This document shows positions 62,618-64,000 of a stretch of 64,000 nt of DNA, piece after piece. Made by a program: the position numbers and the translations under genes. Position 1 is the first letter of the stretch. Each line of letters opens with the position of its first letter. The DNA lies in the NCBI GenBank assembly GCA_016716765.1, contig JADJVA010000006.1:186001-250000 (forward strand), read 5' to 3'. Source of the DNA: Bdellovibrionales bacterium (lineage in GTDB: Bacteria > Bdellovibrionota > Bdellovibrionia > Bdellovibrionales > UBA1609). A model generated the notes under the pieces. That model was not told the DNA's origin, ran no database searches, and was given only the letters and a program-made list of their open reading frames with translations.

Positions 62618-63262
62618 CTATTGATATTTACTCGGAATTGAAGAATTCATAACCTTTTCAAGTGACTCAAAATCATGGGCTCCCTCCAAGACGGTGCCAT
62701 TGAGAAGAAGGACTGGCACGCCGTTGAAGTCAAACTCACGAAACTCTTTTATATCATCTTCAATGATTCTTCTCACCTGCTCGGATTTAATATCTTGAAG
62801 TAATTTTACCATATTTACCGCAAGCTTCTCTGCTGCCTTTTTTAAAAAATCTTCTTCGGCGAGGCTCATTTGGTTTTGGAAAACATATTCAAAAAACTTC
62901 ATAGCCTTTGCTTTGTCTTGCATTCGGATTGCTTCAAAATATTGAGCAGCGGGGTAGGCCATTTTGTGGAAATTCAGAGGCATATGTTTGAAGTAAAACT
63001 GAATCTTTCCCTGATGTTTTATCTTAAATCGGTTTAATCCATCAAAGGCGGATCGACAGGCGGAACATTCGAAGTCGGCGTACTCGACGATTGTGATTTC
63101 GGAATTCGCACTTCCGATAAGTCTTCTCTCGCTGTCTAACCTTGGCTCTCTGGGATTTTTAGCCGCCTTCATTTGTTCGGTTTTCGCTTCAGACTGGCGA
63201 GTTAAGGCCGTGGCACAACCACTCGTCAAAAGCAACGCAACTAAAGCACTGAGCCTAATCAT
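62618..63262 (-). CDS. DsbA/thioredoxin-fold lipoprotein
   Basis: A 214-residue protein. Lipoprotein signal LVALLLTSGC (Cys16). The thioredoxin fold begins with ITIVEYADFECSACRSAF: CxxC at Cys66-Cys69. KHMPLNFHKMAYPAA is typical of the DsbA-like thioredoxin_4 group, and the cis-Pro loop is NGVPVLLLNG. Such proteins make or shuffle disulfides outside the cytoplasm, which suits a region rich in Cys-containing exported proteins. A decayed partial copy lies at 60026-60118, on the other side of the BNR gene. Confidence 0.92.
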   Translation of the reverse strand: MIRLSALVALLLTSGCATALTRQSEAKTEQMKAAKNPREPRLDSERRLIGSANSEITIVEYADFECSACRSAFDGLNRFKIKHQGKIQFYFKHMPLNFHKMAYPAAQYFEAIRMQDKAKAMKFFEYVFQNQMSLAEEDFLKKAAEKLAVNMVKLLQDIKSEQVRRIIEDDIKEFREFDFNGVPVLLLNGTVLEGAHDFESLEKVMNSSIPSKYQ

Positions 63263-63373
63263 GCTCCTCCCCTCCTTTTTTGATGCCGGTTGTTTTTAGC
63301 CTATTGAAGCCTGAGAACCTCGTCAATGAATGTCGTCACATAAATTGGGAAGAAATAAAAATAATATGTGGGA

Positions 63374-63400
63374 TTAGGTTAGGTTAGGTTAGGTTAGGTT
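63374..63400. repeat. TTAGG pentanucleotide repeat, five copies
   Basis: Five perfect tandem TTAGG units (63374-63398) plus TT. The stop codon of selO (63394-63396 on the minus strand) lies in the last unit, so the repeat is immediately downstream of that gene. Confidence 0.9.
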
Positions 63401-64000
63401 CCACAGAATGTTTCAACCACTTGTTCATCTGGCCCTGGTGGTAGAATATATGCCTGGGTGGTTTTTGAAGGGTTTTCGTAGGGAGTTGAAAGGGCATCAA
63501 TCAGTTGATTCATGGGATTGAAGTCACCTGCTTCAATCGCCGCATTTATAAGCCTTTCAATCTGGTGATTGCGTGGAATGACAGATGGATTTGCTCTTTG
63601 GATTGACAATTTCACATCTGTGTGTGGATTTTCGTTTTGGCGAAGGCGACTGCGCCATAACTTTACCCAAATTTCGACTTCTGACCTCGAAGGAAAAAGA
63701 TGATAGAGGTCAGTCAGATCGGAGTTATCGTCGTGGCAGTTTGCCAAACTACGAAATGTGAGGGTGTAATCGGCACGGTCCTTGTGCATCAAATTGAGGA
63801 GTGCCTGAATAAGAGAGACATCATTGTCCAGTGAGTTATCGAGTCCAATTTTTTTTCTCATCCCAGCCAACCAATGTGAACGGAATATCTCACCAAATGA
63901 ATGGATGACTTCTTTGGCAAGATCCTTGGCCTTCATCTCATTTGCATCGACAAAAGGTAACAGACAAGTGGCGAGCATTCCGAGGTTCCACTGGGCGATG
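63394..64000 (-). CDS. selO: protein adenylyltransferase SelO (YdiU), C-terminal part
   Basis: The right window edge cuts the 5' part. SelO is a pseudokinase-fold enzyme that transfers AMP to protein hydroxyls. The visible 200 residues match the family C-terminus: QWNLGMLATCLLPFVD at the edge, DYTLTFRSLAN, the NPSVIPRNHQIERLINAA motif with AGDF, and the end YILPPGPDEQVVETFCGT. The C-terminal Cys in FCGT occupies the place of selenocysteine in animal homologues. The kinase-like core is outside the window. Confidence 0.93.
   Translation of the reverse strand, partial: IAQWNLGMLATCLLPFVDANEMKAKDLAKEVIHSFGEIFRSHWLAGMRKKIGLDNSLDNDVSLIQALLNLMHKDRADYTLTFRSLANCHDDNSDLTDLYHLFPSRSEVEIWVKLWRSRLRQNENPHTDVKLSIQRANPSVIPRNHQIERLINAAIEAGDFNPMNQLIDALSTPYENPSKTTQAYILPPGPDEQVVETFCGT

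Noticed and set aside
1..64000. tRNA, rRNA, prophage, insertion sequences, CRISPR arrays
   Set aside because: None seen on reading; no transposase, integrase or phage structural gene is present. Small non-coding RNAs cannot be excluded by eye.

Overview
The window looks like chromosomal DNA of a Gram-negative bacterium, most likely a member of the Bdellovibrionota (Bdellovibrio-like). This is inferred from the block truB-rpsO-pnp-M16 peptidase-dut, the many lipoproteins with an unusual lipobox ending in Q/N-N-C, frequent TTG and GTG starts, and abundant secreted, outer-membrane and stress proteins. I see no prophage, insertion sequence, CRISPR array, tRNA or rRNA.

Layout. 1-5206: translation and RNA-decay block (truB end, rpsO, pnp, M16 peptidase, dUTPase). 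5254-6513: small membrane protein, a perfect 30-bp inverted repeat and a secreted DUF4360 protein. 6731-17196: six co-directional genes: MotB-like protein with a very long coiled coil, MotA-like channel subunit, 1201-residue FHA/coiled-coil/membrane protein, MoxR ATPase, DUF58 protein and TgpA-like transglutaminase. This is the strongest candidate for an undescribed system. 17201-24007: TM2 protein, aldehyde dehydrogenase, AgmX-type lipoprotein, membrane protein, two lipoproteins (one between inverted repeats) and an outer-membrane protein. 24459-32433: surface locus of VWA/thrombospondin-3 lipoproteins chained by ATGA overlaps, a Cys/Pro-rich secreted protein, and a beta-helix lipoprotein with three Cys-rich modules on polyproline linkers. 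A decayed copy of the Cys/Pro-rich gene's 3' end follows. 33275-37324 (minus): TcdA, TatD hydrolase, M48 peptidase, secreted protein. 37716-41155: lipoprotein, tri-heme cytochrome c lipoprotein, and a divergent heme-motif/beta-barrel protein. 41312-48794: S1-domain protein, RND tripartite efflux operon, nitroreductase. 49316-53983: AI-2E family permease, beta-barrel protein, a small secreted protein hidden by a frameshift, a sigma-54 activator, and a CsbD/DUF883/membrane-protein stress operon with a good sigma-54 promoter. 54298-64000: DUF547 protein, CheB-CheR-PAS-kinase-receiver signalling protein(s), BNR-repeat surface lipoprotein with a nonsense codon in its signal peptide, DsbA-like lipoprotein, and the C-terminal part of SelO.

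A cross-cutting observation: nine loci (pnp, the third TSP3 lipoprotein, the beta-helix lipoprotein, tcdA, the 37716 lipoprotein, the 51110 small gene, the sigma-54 activator, the CheB-CheR/kinase junction and the BNR protein) are each restored by adding exactly one base. Three of these are 8-base A/T runs. The uniform direction suggests homopolymer under-calling in the assembly rather than gene decay. Phase variation at the T8 in the beta-helix lipoprotein and the A8 in the sigma-54 activator is the alternative to exclude.
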